The notes: a model not told the origin generated them from the letters alone. A stretch of DNA of 64,000 nucleotides from an uncultured Desulfatiglans sp. (GCA_900498135.1 LR026961.1:898399-962398); one strand, 5' to 3'. Counted from the stretch's first letter, positions 9,180 through 17,980 are shown. Program-made: numbers and translations.

Positions 9180-10451
9180 TTGCAAGATATATTATCCAGC
9201 TCGCCAAGCGCCCGCCCGCCTGTCGCTGTGACCGGAATAGGGATGATCTGCCCGCTCGGCGTGACGGTTCATGAGTGCTGGAAGAATATGCTTAACGGTC
9301 AGTCCGGGATTCGCCCCATCACAGCATTCGAGACATCCGGCTGCTCAACGACAATCGGTGGACAACTCCCTGAGGCTGCATCGCAGATAGAAAAGAAACG
9401 GACACCAAAGCGGCTCTTCAAACAGACGATTCGCTCCAGTCGTCTGATACGCGTATGCGCTCAAGACGCCATGACGGACTGCGGCGTCGAACTCAGAGGT
9501 CTGGACGCAACACGCTGCGCCATCATCGTCGGCACCAGCGGCTCGAGTGTCGGAAACCCTCTGGATTTGACGGATGCCGAAACGGAGCGCTTCAGGATCA
9601 TCCGCGACATGGTCAACGCTCCGGCAGCATGGCTCAGCATCGAGTTCGGATTCAAAGGGCCGGCTTTCACCCTTTCGGCCGCAGCCGCATCCGGTATTTA
9701 CGCAGCGGCCACAGGGGTCGACCTTATCCGTCATGGGTGGGCAGACCTGGTTGTCGTCGGCGGTGTAGACACCGTCTTATCAAAGAACAGCCTCATCAAA
9801 GCCAACCATCTCAAAATGCTCTCCACCAGGAACGCCGAACCCGAAAAGGCCCTGCGCCCCTTCGATATCCAGAGAGACGGATGTCTTCTCTCGGACGGGG
9901 CCTGTGCCGTCGTCCTGGAATCTCTTACCCATGCCCGATCCCGAAACGCGCCCATTTACGCATGGATCCAAGGATATGCCGCCTGCTCGGAGCCGTACAG
10001 CCCCCATTCAGAAGCCCGAGACGGAGCGGAAATGGCTCGGACGATGGAACGGGGGCTTCAGGACTCCGGGATGCCCAAAGAATCCATCGGGTATCTCAGC
10101 GCTGCCGCCACATCCGCCGTCATCAGCGATGCCCTTGAATCGCAGGCCATTCGAACCGTTTTCGGAAGTCACGCCGAAGCACTGGGCATCAGCGCCATCC
10201 AGTCCATGATCGGTCACACCATGGGCGCCTCGGGTCTCATCGCTTTATCGACGACGGCCCTGGCACTCAAGAACCAGATGGCGCCTCCCACCATCAACTA
10301 TGCCTTTCCGGATCCAGCATGCAATCTCGACTACATACCGAATTCCATGCGAAAATTGAACGGGGTCGAAGGTGCCATGGTCAACGCGTTCAGTATCGGG
10401 GGGCATAACGCCGTGGCGGTTCTGAGCCGCCAGGATTCAGTCCAGGAATGA
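9180..10451 (+). CDS. Ketosynthase homologue lacking catalytic residues (chain-length-factor-like)
   Basis: A 423-residue FabF-fold protein in which the nucleophilic Cys is Ala169 (LSAAAASGIY) and the first His is Ala309 (LSAAATSAV), while the second His (His346, QSMIGHTMGA) and the glycine-rich C-terminal loop remain. It cannot act as a normal condensing enzyme. By analogy with KSbeta/chain length factors of type II polyketide and aryl-polyene systems, it probably pairs with the intact ketosynthase at 4822 to set chain length; classical chain length factors carry Gln instead of Cys. The start is TTG, 3 bp after the ACP stop, with GGAG upstream; no better in-frame start precedes the first beta strand. 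Confidence 0.8.
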   Translation: MQDILSSSPSARPPVAVTGIGMICPLGVTVHECWKNMLNGQSGIRPITAFETSGCSTTIGGQLPEAASQIEKKRTPKRLFKQTIRSSRLIRVCAQDAMTDCGVELRGLDATRCAIIVGTSGSSVGNPLDLTDAETERFRIIRDMVNAPAAWLSIEFGFKGPAFTLSAAAASGIYAAATGVDLIRHGWADLVVVGGVDTVLSKNSLIKANHLKMLSTRNAEPEKALRPFDIQRDGCLLSDGACAVVLESLTHARSRNAPIYAWIQGYAACSEPYSPHSEARDGAEMARTMERGLQDSGMPKESIGYLSAAATSAVISDALESQAIRTVFGSHAEALGISAIQSMIGHTMGASGLIALSTTALALKNQMAPPTINYAFPDPACNLDYIPNSMRKLNGVEGAMVNAFSIGGHNAVAVLSRQDSVQE

Positions 10452-10635
10452 GCGGCCGCCTATTGGAGCAGCGCACCCCGTGCAATCGAAACCTGAGACC
10501 CCCGAAGGTCTTTTTTTCTTCTCGCAGCGCTTCGCAGACGGCACACCATTCATCAGACGCCGCATCAGTGCCCTCAGTCGAAGGGCTGCCAGGCCGGGGG
10601 GCATGGACCGCAACCTCCCCGTAAAGGATATCCGG

Positions 10636-11076
10636 ATGAGAGAAACCTGCTTTTCCGATCTGGAAGTTCCCATCCGGGTGCGGTATTGCGAAACGGACAA
10701 AATGGGGGTCGTCCACCATTCGAATTACATCCGTTACATGGAAATCGCTCGGATGGCCTGGCTGGAAGCCATCGGATGCCCATTTACCCAGATCGAACGT
10801 GGAGAGACCCGACTCATGATCACGGAGATCTCCTGCACCTATCGCGCGCCGGCAACCTTCGACGATTTCCTCCAAGTGCATACCATTTTAGAAAAATGGA
10901 ATAAATTCAGGCTTTCTTTCCTATTTCTCATCAAAAAGGAAGGCCGGATCATCGCCAAAGGAGGGTCCTCGCTTGCCGCAGTCAGCATTGAGGGCTATCC
11001 CGCCCCTCTTCCAGAAATCCTGCTCAAGCGGTTATCGGAAATCGATGTAACGTCATCCCAACATGAGCATCACTGA
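10636..11076 (+). CDS. YbgC/4-hydroxybenzoyl-CoA-type hot-dog thioesterase
   Basis: A 146-residue single hot-dog domain predicted to hydrolyse an acyl thioester. The family signature YCETDKMGVVHHSNYIRYME contains the catalytic Asp and the conserved GVV-H-NY. The start was chosen at the ATG following AAAGGATATCCGG, giving the usual family length; an upstream GTG at 10480 would add an atypical 52-residue tail. It overlaps the acyltransferase gene by 14 bp. The likely role is to release the finished chain from ACP or CoA. Confidence 0.85.
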   Translation: MRETCFSDLEVPIRVRYCETDKMGVVHHSNYIRYMEIARMAWLEAIGCPFTQIERGETRLMITEISCTYRAPATFDDFLQVHTILEKWNKFRLSFLFLIKKEGRIIAKGGSSLAAVSIEGYPAPLPEILLKRLSEIDVTSSQHEHH

Positions 11077-11995
11077 TCTCACAGCACAGAATCGCCGGGT
11101 CTGCATCCTCGTCCCAGGCATCGGCACTTCCTATCTGAAGGCGCTTCCGCTCGTCTCGAAAAGTTCTCTCTTCCGGGAAAACTGTGATAAAGCCCGCATC
11201 GCGACCATCGTCGGACAAATGGACCCCGGATCGGAAGACCACGGCCCTGCATTGACGGACACGCTCGATAACCAGCGGCTTTCCTACGTCATCAACTGCA
11301 CCATGTGCGATCTATACGCTGCACGCGGGATAGATGGGGAAGTGGTTATCGGATACAGCATGGGGATTTATGCAGCCCTCTACCACGGCGGGTTCTACAC
11401 GTTCGAAACCGGACTTTCCATCCTTGAAAATGCCCACACCCTCGCCTCGGAATGGTGTCTCAAGAGCGGCAAAACCTATGGCATGGCCCTGATCCTGGGC
11501 CTGACCCATCCCGAAATCCAGGATCTTCTCCTGGCCACGGTCGGCAATCGGCTGGAGATCGCCATGCACAACGGCAAGCGGAACTTCGTCCTAGCGGGCG
11601 AGCGCGCCGCCCTCGAGTCGTGCATGGAAAAGGCTCTGCATTCAGGGGCACTCGGCACAAGACCCATTCAAACGGCGCATCCTTATCACAGCTCCCACCT
11701 GGAACCTATTGCTGGTGATTTTATCGCCTTCGTCAAAGGCTTGAACATGGCGTCCCCCAAAAGAACGGTGCTCTCCTTGATCGACGGAAGACCGATTGGC
11801 CAAGAACAAGCGGCCGAAGTCGTCGTCCGATCCATCCATACCCCTCTTCATTTCGATTGGGCCATTCAAAATGCCGTCCGAATGCACGGTATCTCGACCT
11901 GCCATGAAACCGGCCCGCCGACATCAATGGCCCGGCTGACCCATTACATCGACCGGAAACTGATCGTCCATTCCTTCGAACAGGAGGAACGGTGA
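11063..11995 (+). CDS. FabD-like acyltransferase with altered substrate-selecting residue
   Basis: A 310-residue malonyl-CoA:ACP transacylase-fold protein. The nucleophile elbow is GYSMGIYAAL (Ser99) and the catalytic His is His209 in AHPYHSSHLEP. The N-terminal FPGQG motif reads VPGIGTS, and where FabD has the Arg that holds the malonyl carboxylate (MRG), this protein has NAH, with Ala124 aligned to the Arg. It may therefore load an uncharged acyl group or hydrolyse stalled chains rather than transfer malonate (inference). It overlaps the thioesterase gene upstream and the dehydrogenase gene downstream (TGATG), which points to one transcript. Confidence 0.8.
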   Translation: MSITDLTAQNRRVCILVPGIGTSYLKALPLVSKSSLFRENCDKARIATIVGQMDPGSEDHGPALTDTLDNQRLSYVINCTMCDLYAARGIDGEVVIGYSMGIYAALYHGGFYTFETGLSILENAHTLASEWCLKSGKTYGMALILGLTHPEIQDLLLATVGNRLEIAMHNGKRNFVLAGERAALESCMEKALHSGALGTRPIQTAHPYHSSHLEPIAGDFIAFVKGLNMASPKRTVLSLIDGRPIGQEQAAEVVVRSIHTPLHFDWAIQNAVRMHGISTCHETGPPTSMARLTHYIDRKLIVHSFEQEER

Positions 11996-13224
11996 TGAGA
12001 ATCGGGTTGGCTGGATATGGAAAGATGGGCGCGTCGATCTTCCGGTTGCTCTCTAATACCTATCCCTCTATAACGGTTCTTTGCATCGATGAAACCGAAG
12101 CGCACACCGCAGGCAAGAAGCACACGAAACGCCTTGAACGGGCCTTGAAAAGCGGCCAAATCTCCGAAACTGCCTACCAAACCTCGAGAAGAAGCATCCT
12201 CTTCACCTCGCACGTGCAAGATCTCGCCGGATCGGATGTCGTCGTCGAGGCCGTCTACGAAGATCCCGTGGTCAAGGCAACACTCTTCAAACAACTGGAA
12301 TCCGTTCTTTCGTGGAAGGCCCTGCTGCTTTCCAATACGTCTTCCATTTCCATCGCCTCTCTGGCCAAGCACCTCCGCCATCCGGAGCGATTTTGCGGAT
12401 TGCATTTTTTCTACCCCGTCGAACTGATCGACCTGATCGAAATCCTGGAAGGGCCTGAAACCTCTCCTGAACTGCCCGCGTACCTCAAATCCTGGTGCCA
12501 CAGCCTGGGGAAGAACGCCATTCTCGCAAAGGATGCACAAGGTTCTGTTGTCAATGCCATCCTCAGTTATTATTACCTCGAAGCGCTTTACATCCTGGAA
12601 GAGGGGTTGGCCCTCCCAAGCGCAGTGGATGCCGCCGCCCGGCCCTTGTTCTATGTCGGCCCTTGTGAATCGATGGACGTCATCGGCATCGACTTTCTCT
12701 TCGCCGCCATGCGGCGCGCTGGCCAACCGGGCAGCCTGCTCCCCGTGGACTGGGACGGACAAGGCCGCCAGCCATGCGAAAAACAAGGATTACGGGCGCC
12801 TGTCCTCTTTGAAAGACTACTTTCTCAAGGCCGGACCGGGAAAAAAAAATCACGCGGAATATACCTCTACGACGGCCAAAAGGCCTCGGATGATGCACCA
12901 GGTTTTTATAGGCACCGATCCGACGGCAACTCGGCGCCCGAACACCCTGCCCAAGATGAACTGCTGACCAAAAGACTCCTTTATTCCGTTTTGAATGGCA
13001 CCCTTTACAGCCTGCAGCAGAAAAAGGCATCGCTCGAAGACCTGGATCTCGCCGTCAAGGAAGTCCTGTTGATGAAACAGGGGCCCTTCGGGATGATGAG
13101 AGACATGGGTTTGGAAGCGGTCTTGCGGGACTTTTCCCTTCTGGCAGCCCGGGCAGGAAAACGATTCGAAATTACGGATCCGGATCTGCTGGCCTGGACC
13201 ATCACACACGATCCACAACGCTGA
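11995..13224 (+). CDS. 3-hydroxyacyl-CoA dehydrogenase family protein
   Basis: A 409-residue NAD-dependent dehydrogenase. A Rossmann motif is present (GLAGYGKMGASIF), followed by the catalytic pair His137 (GLHFFYPVE) and Glu149 (LIDLIEIL), with Ser/Asn in LLSNTSS. Two C-terminal helical regions follow, as in the long-chain family. It interconverts 3-ketoacyl and 3-hydroxyacyl thioesters. In this operon it could serve as the ketoreductase, since no FabG is present. An ATG overlaps the previous stop (TGATG); a GTG one codon earlier is also possible. It is the last gene of the run. Confidence 0.85.
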   Translation: MRIGLAGYGKMGASIFRLLSNTYPSITVLCIDETEAHTAGKKHTKRLERALKSGQISETAYQTSRRSILFTSHVQDLAGSDVVVEAVYEDPVVKATLFKQLESVLSWKALLLSNTSSISIASLAKHLRHPERFCGLHFFYPVELIDLIEILEGPETSPELPAYLKSWCHSLGKNAILAKDAQGSVVNAILSYYYLEALYILEEGLALPSAVDAAARPLFYVGPCESMDVIGIDFLFAAMRRAGQPGSLLPVDWDGQGRQPCEKQGLRAPVLFERLLSQGRTGKKKSRGIYLYDGQKASDDAPGFYRHRSDGNSAPEHPAQDELLTKRLLYSVLNGTLYSLQQKKASLEDLDLAVKEVLLMKQGPFGMMRDMGLEAVLRDFSLLAARAGKRFEITDPDLLAWTITHDPQR

Positions 13225-13243
13225 GCGCGGTTGCCCCGCGCTC
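13223..13243 (+). terminator. GC-rich hairpin overlapping the operon's last stop codon
   Basis: GAGCGCGG pairs with CCGCGCTC across a 5-nt loop, starting inside the dehydrogenase stop codon. No T-run follows, so it is either a factor-dependent end or an mRNA-stabilising stem. Confidence 0.35.
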
Positions 13244-13433
13244 ACGCGGAACATCCTCCCCACGGATGCTTGCACTCCCGACCTGAATCATCTATCCTTT
13301 CAAGATTGTAAACCTTCGCGGGAGAGAAACCAATGTCTTGGTCCCGCGGTCGAAACCCCCAACATCTTGCGGCCCATGCAGATTATGGATCTGCATGGAG
13401 CATGCAAATCAATGCATTAGACTGATTCCACGT

Positions 13434-15794
13434 ATGCATAAAAAAACCGGCACCCCAAAACGCCCTCGCACCCGCCGAAAAAGTGCCCCCAAAAAATCCT
13501 TCCGGCGGCGCCTGGTAGCCTGGATCTTCATCGCCCTGTTGCTCATCACCGCCGGACTGACCCTTTATGGGTTTTTTCTCGCCCAGGACATCCAGCACCG
13601 CTTTTCAGGGCGGCGCTGGACGGTACCCTCCAGGATCTACTCGGATGCCGCACTTCTCTACCCCGGACAATCCGTAAACGTCGAGGCCCTGAGGAACAGG
13701 CTGAAGCGGCTGCAGTACCGGCCGGTGGACCGGCCGCCCCGGGAAAAAGGCGAAATGTCCTTCAGCGGGACGACCCTGCGGATCTTCCTGCACGACATCG
13801 ACATCCCGGGCAGGACCAGAGCGGGTTACCCCGTCCAGATCCAACTCCAGAAAGGGCGCATCCACTCCATCAAAAGGCTGGACACTTCCGCTGCGCTGAA
13901 ACTCCTGGAACTCGAACCCGAAGAGCTGATGCTCTTTTTCGGCCTCGAACGCGAAGATCGACAACTCGTCTCCATCGACGAGATCCCGCTGCACGTCATC
14001 CAGGCCGTGCTCGCTGCAGAGGATGCCCGCTATTACGACCATCCGGGAATGGACATCAAGGGGATCCTGCGCGCAGTCTACATGGACCTCAAACACGGCG
14101 AACTGCGCCAGGGGGGATCCACGATCACGCAGCAGCTGGCGAAAAATTATTTCCTGACCCCTGAAAAGACCTTTCAGCGCAAACTGAAGGAAGGCCTGCT
14201 GGCCGTCACCATGGAGACGATGTACGACAAGGACGAGATCCTCGAAATCTACCTGAACGAGATCTATTTCGGACAGAAGGGGTCCGTCGCCATCCACGGC
14301 ATCGGGGAGGCATCCTGGTTCTATTTCGGGAAACCGGTCAAGGCGATCTCCTTGCCTGAGGCCGCTGCACTCGCCGGCCTGATCCGCGCCCCCAATCATT
14401 ACTCCCCTTACAAAGACCCCGAGCGATGCCTGGAACGGCGCAACTCTGTCCTGCAAGCCATGCACAAACAGGGGTGGATCTCGGAGGGCGAGGCGGCCTC
14501 GGCCTCCGACGCCGCGCTCGAAACCATCGGCTACCAGGCTTACGGGCGTACCGCTCCCTACTTCCTGGATTTTGTCGTGTCCCAGTTGAAGACCCTTTAT
14601 TCGCCTGACGACCTGGCCAGCCTTGGACTCTATATCCAAACGACCCTCGACACTCAGGTCCAAGAGGCCGCCGAAAAGGCCCTCAAGAAGGGTCTTGAAC
14701 GGATCGAATCCCGGCATCCCGATCTGAAGCGATCCTCCCCCGAAAAACAGGTTCAGGGCGCCATTGTGGTCATGCAGCCCCGCACTGGGGCCATCCTGGC
14801 CATGGTCGGAGGACGTCATTACGGCAACAGCCAGTTCAACCGCATCACCCATGCTCGCCGCCAGCCCGGCAGCGCCTTCAAGCCATTCGTTTTCTTGAGC
14901 GCCCTCGACCGTTTCACGCCCGCCAGTCTGCTGTCCAACCAGCCCAAGACCTATACGGTCGACGGCCGGGCCTGGGAGCCCAAAAATTACGCCCCGCTGG
15001 AAGCCGATCAGGTCACCTTGCGGACGGCCCTGGCCAAATCCGTCAACCGGGCGTCCGTGGATCTGGCCATGCAGGTCGGTCTGAGCGAGGTGGTGGAAAC
15101 GGCGCAACGATTTGGATTCTCGACTCCGCTTCCCCCTTACCCATCCCTCGCCCTGGGCGCCGCCGAGGTCATCCCTCTGGAGTTGGCCCGCGCCTATTGT
15201 GCATTTGCGGGCGACGGCATCCTGCCTCAGCCGCTTTCCCTGCGTGAAGTGATCGATGAAGGCGGGGAAACGCTCGAAAGGCGCCACATGGAGATCAGCG
15301 AGGTCACCTCACCGGCAAAGGCCTACCTCATGACATCCCTGCTGCAGAGCGTCGTACAGGATGGTACGGCCCGGAGCCTCCCAGCCCTCGGCATCTCGTT
15401 TCCCGCAGCCGGCAAGACCGGGACTACCAACGATTCGCGGGACGCCTGGTTCGTGGGTTTTACGCCGGATGTCCTCGCCGTGGTCTGGGTGGGTTTCGAT
15501 GAGGGCGGTACGCTGCACGGCACGGGGTCCTCGATCGCCCTCCCTATCTGGGCCGACCTCATGCGCTCTTTGCCGCAGTTCGCCACCGGCAACTGGTTCA
15601 CGACCCCCGAGGGCATCGTGACCAAAAGGATCTGCCCGGCCAGCGGTCTCCTCGCCCTGCCGGGCGCATGTCCCTCGCCGCAGGACGAGGTCTTTCTGGT
15701 GGAAAACGCCCCGTCCGCGACCTGCACACTGCACGCGCCGAAGAAAAAAACCGGAATCCTGGAGTGGTTCAAAGATGTCTTCGAAAGCCTCTGA
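13434..15794 (+). CDS. Bifunctional penicillin-binding protein 1b
   Basis: A class A PBP of about 786 residues that polymerises and cross-links peptidoglycan in the periplasm, anchored by one N-terminal membrane segment (AWIFIALLLITAGLTLYGFF) after a very basic cytoplasmic tail. A UB2H-like region (WTVPSRIYSDA) marks it as PBP1b-like. The GT51 glycosyltransferase domain shows EDARYYDHPG and GGSTITQQLAKNYFL; the transpeptidase domain shows GSAFK (SxxK), SVN and KTGTT. The start was taken at MHKKTG just before the basic tail; the ribosome site is weak, and a start up to 32 codons earlier is possible. The next gene overlaps its end by 20 bp, suggesting a matched outer-membrane partner. Confidence 0.92.
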   Translation: MHKKTGTPKRPRTRRKSAPKKSFRRRLVAWIFIALLLITAGLTLYGFFLAQDIQHRFSGRRWTVPSRIYSDAALLYPGQSVNVEALRNRLKRLQYRPVDRPPREKGEMSFSGTTLRIFLHDIDIPGRTRAGYPVQIQLQKGRIHSIKRLDTSAALKLLELEPEELMLFFGLEREDRQLVSIDEIPLHVIQAVLAAEDARYYDHPGMDIKGILRAVYMDLKHGELRQGGSTITQQLAKNYFLTPEKTFQRKLKEGLLAVTMETMYDKDEILEIYLNEIYFGQKGSVAIHGIGEASWFYFGKPVKAISLPEAAALAGLIRAPNHYSPYKDPERCLERRNSVLQAMHKQGWISEGEAASASDAALETIGYQAYGRTAPYFLDFVVSQLKTLYSPDDLASLGLYIQTTLDTQVQEAAEKALKKGLERIESRHPDLKRSSPEKQVQGAIVVMQPRTGAILAMVGGRHYGNSQFNRITHARRQPGSAFKPFVFLSALDRFTPASLLSNQPKTYTVDGRAWEPKNYAPLEADQVTLRTALAKSVNRASVDLAMQVGLSEVVETAQRFGFSTPLPPYPSLALGAAEVIPLELARAYCAFAGDGILPQPLSLREVIDEGGETLERRHMEISEVTSPAKAYLMTSLLQSVVQDGTARSLPALGISFPAAGKTGTTNDSRDAWFVGFTPDVLAVVWVGFDEGGTLHGTGSSIALPIWADLMRSLPQFATGNWFTTPEGIVTKRICPASGLLALPGACPSPQDEVFLVENAPSATCTLHAPKKKTGILEWFKDVFESL

Positions 15795-16275
15795 AATGCT
15801 GATCCTCATGACGCTGGGCGGTTTTCTGCTCTTCCTGACATCCTGTGCAACCGCCCCGCAGCCCGCGTCGAGACCCGCAACGGCATCCGTCCCGCGGCCC
15901 GCACCGGAACCCGCGCCGACTCTCAAAACTCCCCCTCCCGCCCCCTCGCGATCCTCCATCGACAGCGTTCCGCCGCCGCGGGCCGCGGCGGTCCCGAAAG
16001 TCGATCCCAGGGCGGTCGCTGCGTTGGAGATCACGGAAGAGGGCCGCATGCTCCTGAAAGACGGCCGAACCGACGAGGCCATCACCGTCCTCGAACGGGC
16101 CCTCAATCTGAACCCGAGCAACGGCCAGGCCTGCTACTACCTGGCGGAGGCCTGGCTGGTGAAGGGAAACAGGCGGCAGGCCAGATCGTTCAATCGTCTG
16201 GCCGGCATCCACTTGCAGAAAGACCGGGAATGGCGTGCGCGGGTCGACGCGCAGCAGCGTCGAATAGAACGGTGA
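15775..16275 (+). CDS. TPR-containing lipoprotein
   Basis: A 166-residue lipoprotein with a hydrophobic signal and lipobox (FLTSC), a proline-rich linker of about 60 residues, and a C-terminal tetratricopeptide pair (GRTDEAITVLERALNLNPSN followed by GNRRQARS). It overlaps the PBP1b-like gene by 20 bp, a layout reminiscent of outer-membrane lipoprotein activators of class A PBPs (LpoA/LpoB). Such a role is plausible, but sequence similarity to LpoB was not recognised. Confidence 0.75.
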   Translation: MSSKASEMLILMTLGGFLLFLTSCATAPQPASRPATASVPRPAPEPAPTLKTPPPAPSRSSIDSVPPPRAAAVPKVDPRAVAALEITEEGRMLLKDGRTDEAITVLERALNLNPSNGQACYYLAEAWLVKGNRRQARSFNRLAGIHLQKDREWRARVDAQQRRIER

Positions 16276-16532
16276 CAAGGCCCCGGACGCAGTGGAAAAA
16301 CGGGCGAGGCCAGCGCAAAAGGCCTCTTGGGAGATGAGGACCGATCGGACGCTTACGGCGCATTATTGATGGAAGCTCTTTAAGCCTCACCGGCGCGAAC
16401 TTGCAGGACGGGGGACGAGGCATTCATCTTCGCTGGAACGCTGCGGTGGATCCGTCGGCCAGCGGGTCCACCACGCTCGAGGCCGGAAGACACGACTGAA
16501 GCCTCAGGCATCGAGCGTCTCGAGCCGGCCGT

Positions 16533-16934
16533 TCAACCCCGCTGAGCCTTCATCTTACGCCGGACCCTGTCCAGAAACGATTGCACCGAAACCAGGATTT
16601 GGACATTTTCCCCTTCAGCGATCTTCTGAAACTCGTCATTCACCACCACTTTGAAGACCATTCTGCCCTCTTCGAACGCGCTCAGCTCCGATTCGGCACG
16701 CACGCCGACACCGATAGGGGTCGCCGCGAAATGCCGCACCCGAACCTCCGTGCCGACACTGATGCGGCCCTCCGGCAAACGGCCGGCTATCGCGTTGCGC
16801 GAAGCCTGCTCCATAAGGAGCACGACCTGATGCGTGGAGAGCACCTCGGCACCCAGATTCCCGGTGTAACTCGCCAGGTTCTGCCTTGAAACCACCAACT
16901 CCGCAACCCCTCTCAAACCAGGCTCGATGATCAT
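16533..16934 (-). CDS. FlK-like hot-dog acyl-CoA thioesterase
   Basis: A 133-residue single-domain hot-dog protein. The pattern VLSTHQVVLLMEQASRNAI, GRISVGTEVRVRHFAATPIG and a conserved N-terminal MIIEPGLRG match the group that includes fluoroacetyl-CoA thioesterase, where Thr, Glu and His form the active site (Thr34, Glu42 and His68 here by position). It probably hydrolyses a small or toxic acyl-CoA; the substrate is unknown. The start ATG follows GAAAGGAGTGAGGCCG; longer readings are not supported. It stands alone, convergent with the TPR lipoprotein gene. Confidence 0.8.
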   Translation of the reverse strand: MIIEPGLRGVAELVVSRQNLASYTGNLGAEVLSTHQVVLLMEQASRNAIAGRLPEGRISVGTEVRVRHFAATPIGVGVRAESELSAFEEGRMVFKVVVNDEFQKIAEGENVQILVSVQSFLDRVRRKMKAQRG

Positions 16935-17245
16935 CGGCCTCACTCCTTTCAACCTCGCGAACCAACCGCACCGGCCGGCTGCTAAAGCCGGCCGGCAATC
17001 GCCCTTCCGCGCTCGGTCTGAAAACGGAACGATGTGCAGACTCCCTCTTGACTCCAAAATATGCACCGGCTCTGTCCGCCGCAGCAAGGGGTCGATCGCC
17101 GGAACCGGTGACGGGTGGATATCGTTTTCAGCCACGCCCCTGGCAGAAGGGCATCCTGGCGCAGAGACGCCAGACCTTGAAGGCGTGGGTCTGGTATCCC
17201 GGCATGCATTTCCGGCCCTTAAACCGTGGATATTTCCGCTTCGTC
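16935..17245. other. Intergenic region with a perfect 10-bp hairpin
   Basis: About 310 bp between two minus-strand genes. It contains CCGGCCGGCT paired with AGCCGGCCGG across GCTAA (16971-16995), 37 nt upstream of the thioesterase start on the minus strand. No T-run follows. No gene is supported. Confidence 0.45.
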
Positions 17246-17980
17246 TCAGGGGATGTTTCTCAGGTCGATCCCCAGGGCCGCCAACTCGGCCTCGAGCAGG
17301 GCCTCCCAACCCTTGTTCGCCTTCGGATTCGCCGGGCTCGGGTGGGTCACGGCACCGACCGTGACACCCCTTTCGGCCAGGGCCTCGGCGGCTCTCTGAG
17401 CCGCAAACTTTCCCACGCCCAGCACAAACCTGGGACGGATGAGTTCCACCGCCCCCTGCAGGGCACGGTCACAGGCAGCCACCAAGGGCTTCCGCTCCGC
17501 TGCGGGAAGCTTGTCCGGCGTGAGGTTCCGCCCGCTTTCCTCGACAAAGAGCAGAGGGCAATAATTCGCCACAAAAAACCGGCTGAAAAAGACCTCCGGC
17601 TCGCCGAAGCGCGAGCGGGCCCACCCCCAGAGCCTCCGGCCGCTCACTTCGCTCCGCCTGCAACCGAAGCCCTCCACCGGACGTTTGGGATGTTCCCGCT
17701 GCGGCCGCCCCACGGGTGCATCGATCCTCAGCCAATCGCGCACCGCACTCACCTCTCCGAAGGGAACCCCGGTCTGGGCCATACCCCAGGGACCCGGGTT
17801 CATCCCGAGCAGGAGGACCTCCTTCGGCCCAAGACCATAGCGCTCCAGATAGAGGTCATAAGGGGCCCTTGCGTAGACCAATGGGTTGTACACATGCGTG
17901 ACCGGTAAGTCGAATCGGAGAAGGTTCAAGGATTCGACCAGCCTGTCGTTCAGGTCGCGCCAAGCTTCGGCGCTCTGCAT
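17246..17980 (-). CDS. SMUG-type uracil-DNA glycosylase
   Basis: Removes uracil and oxidised pyrimidines from DNA in base-excision repair. At 244 residues it fits the SMUG1-like bacterial group. Signature segments are LLGMNPGPWGMAQTGVPFGE (catalytic Asn in motif 1), HPKRPVEGF, SGRRLWGW and the motif-2 loop THPSPANPKANKGW. The start was set at MQSAEAW to give normal family length; the ribosome site is weak, and an open frame continues 28 codons upstream with unlikely composition. It reads away from a repeat-filled intergenic region. Confidence 0.9.
   Translation of the reverse strand: MQSAEAWRDLNDRLVESLNLLRFDLPVTHVYNPLVYARAPYDLYLERYGLGPKEVLLLGMNPGPWGMAQTGVPFGEVSAVRDWLRIDAPVGRPQREHPKRPVEGFGCRRSEVSGRRLWGWARSRFGEPEVFFSRFFVANYCPLLFVEESGRNLTPDKLPAAERKPLVAACDRALQGAVELIRPRFVLGVGKFAAQRAAEALAERGVTVGAVTHPSPANPKANKGWEALLEAELAALGIDLRNIP

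Noticed and set aside
9180-9182. Doubt that the second ketosynthase truly begins at TTG
   Set aside because: No alternative ATG or GTG keeps the first beta strand (VAVTGIGMICPLG), and a GGAG lies at a workable distance, so the TTG was kept.
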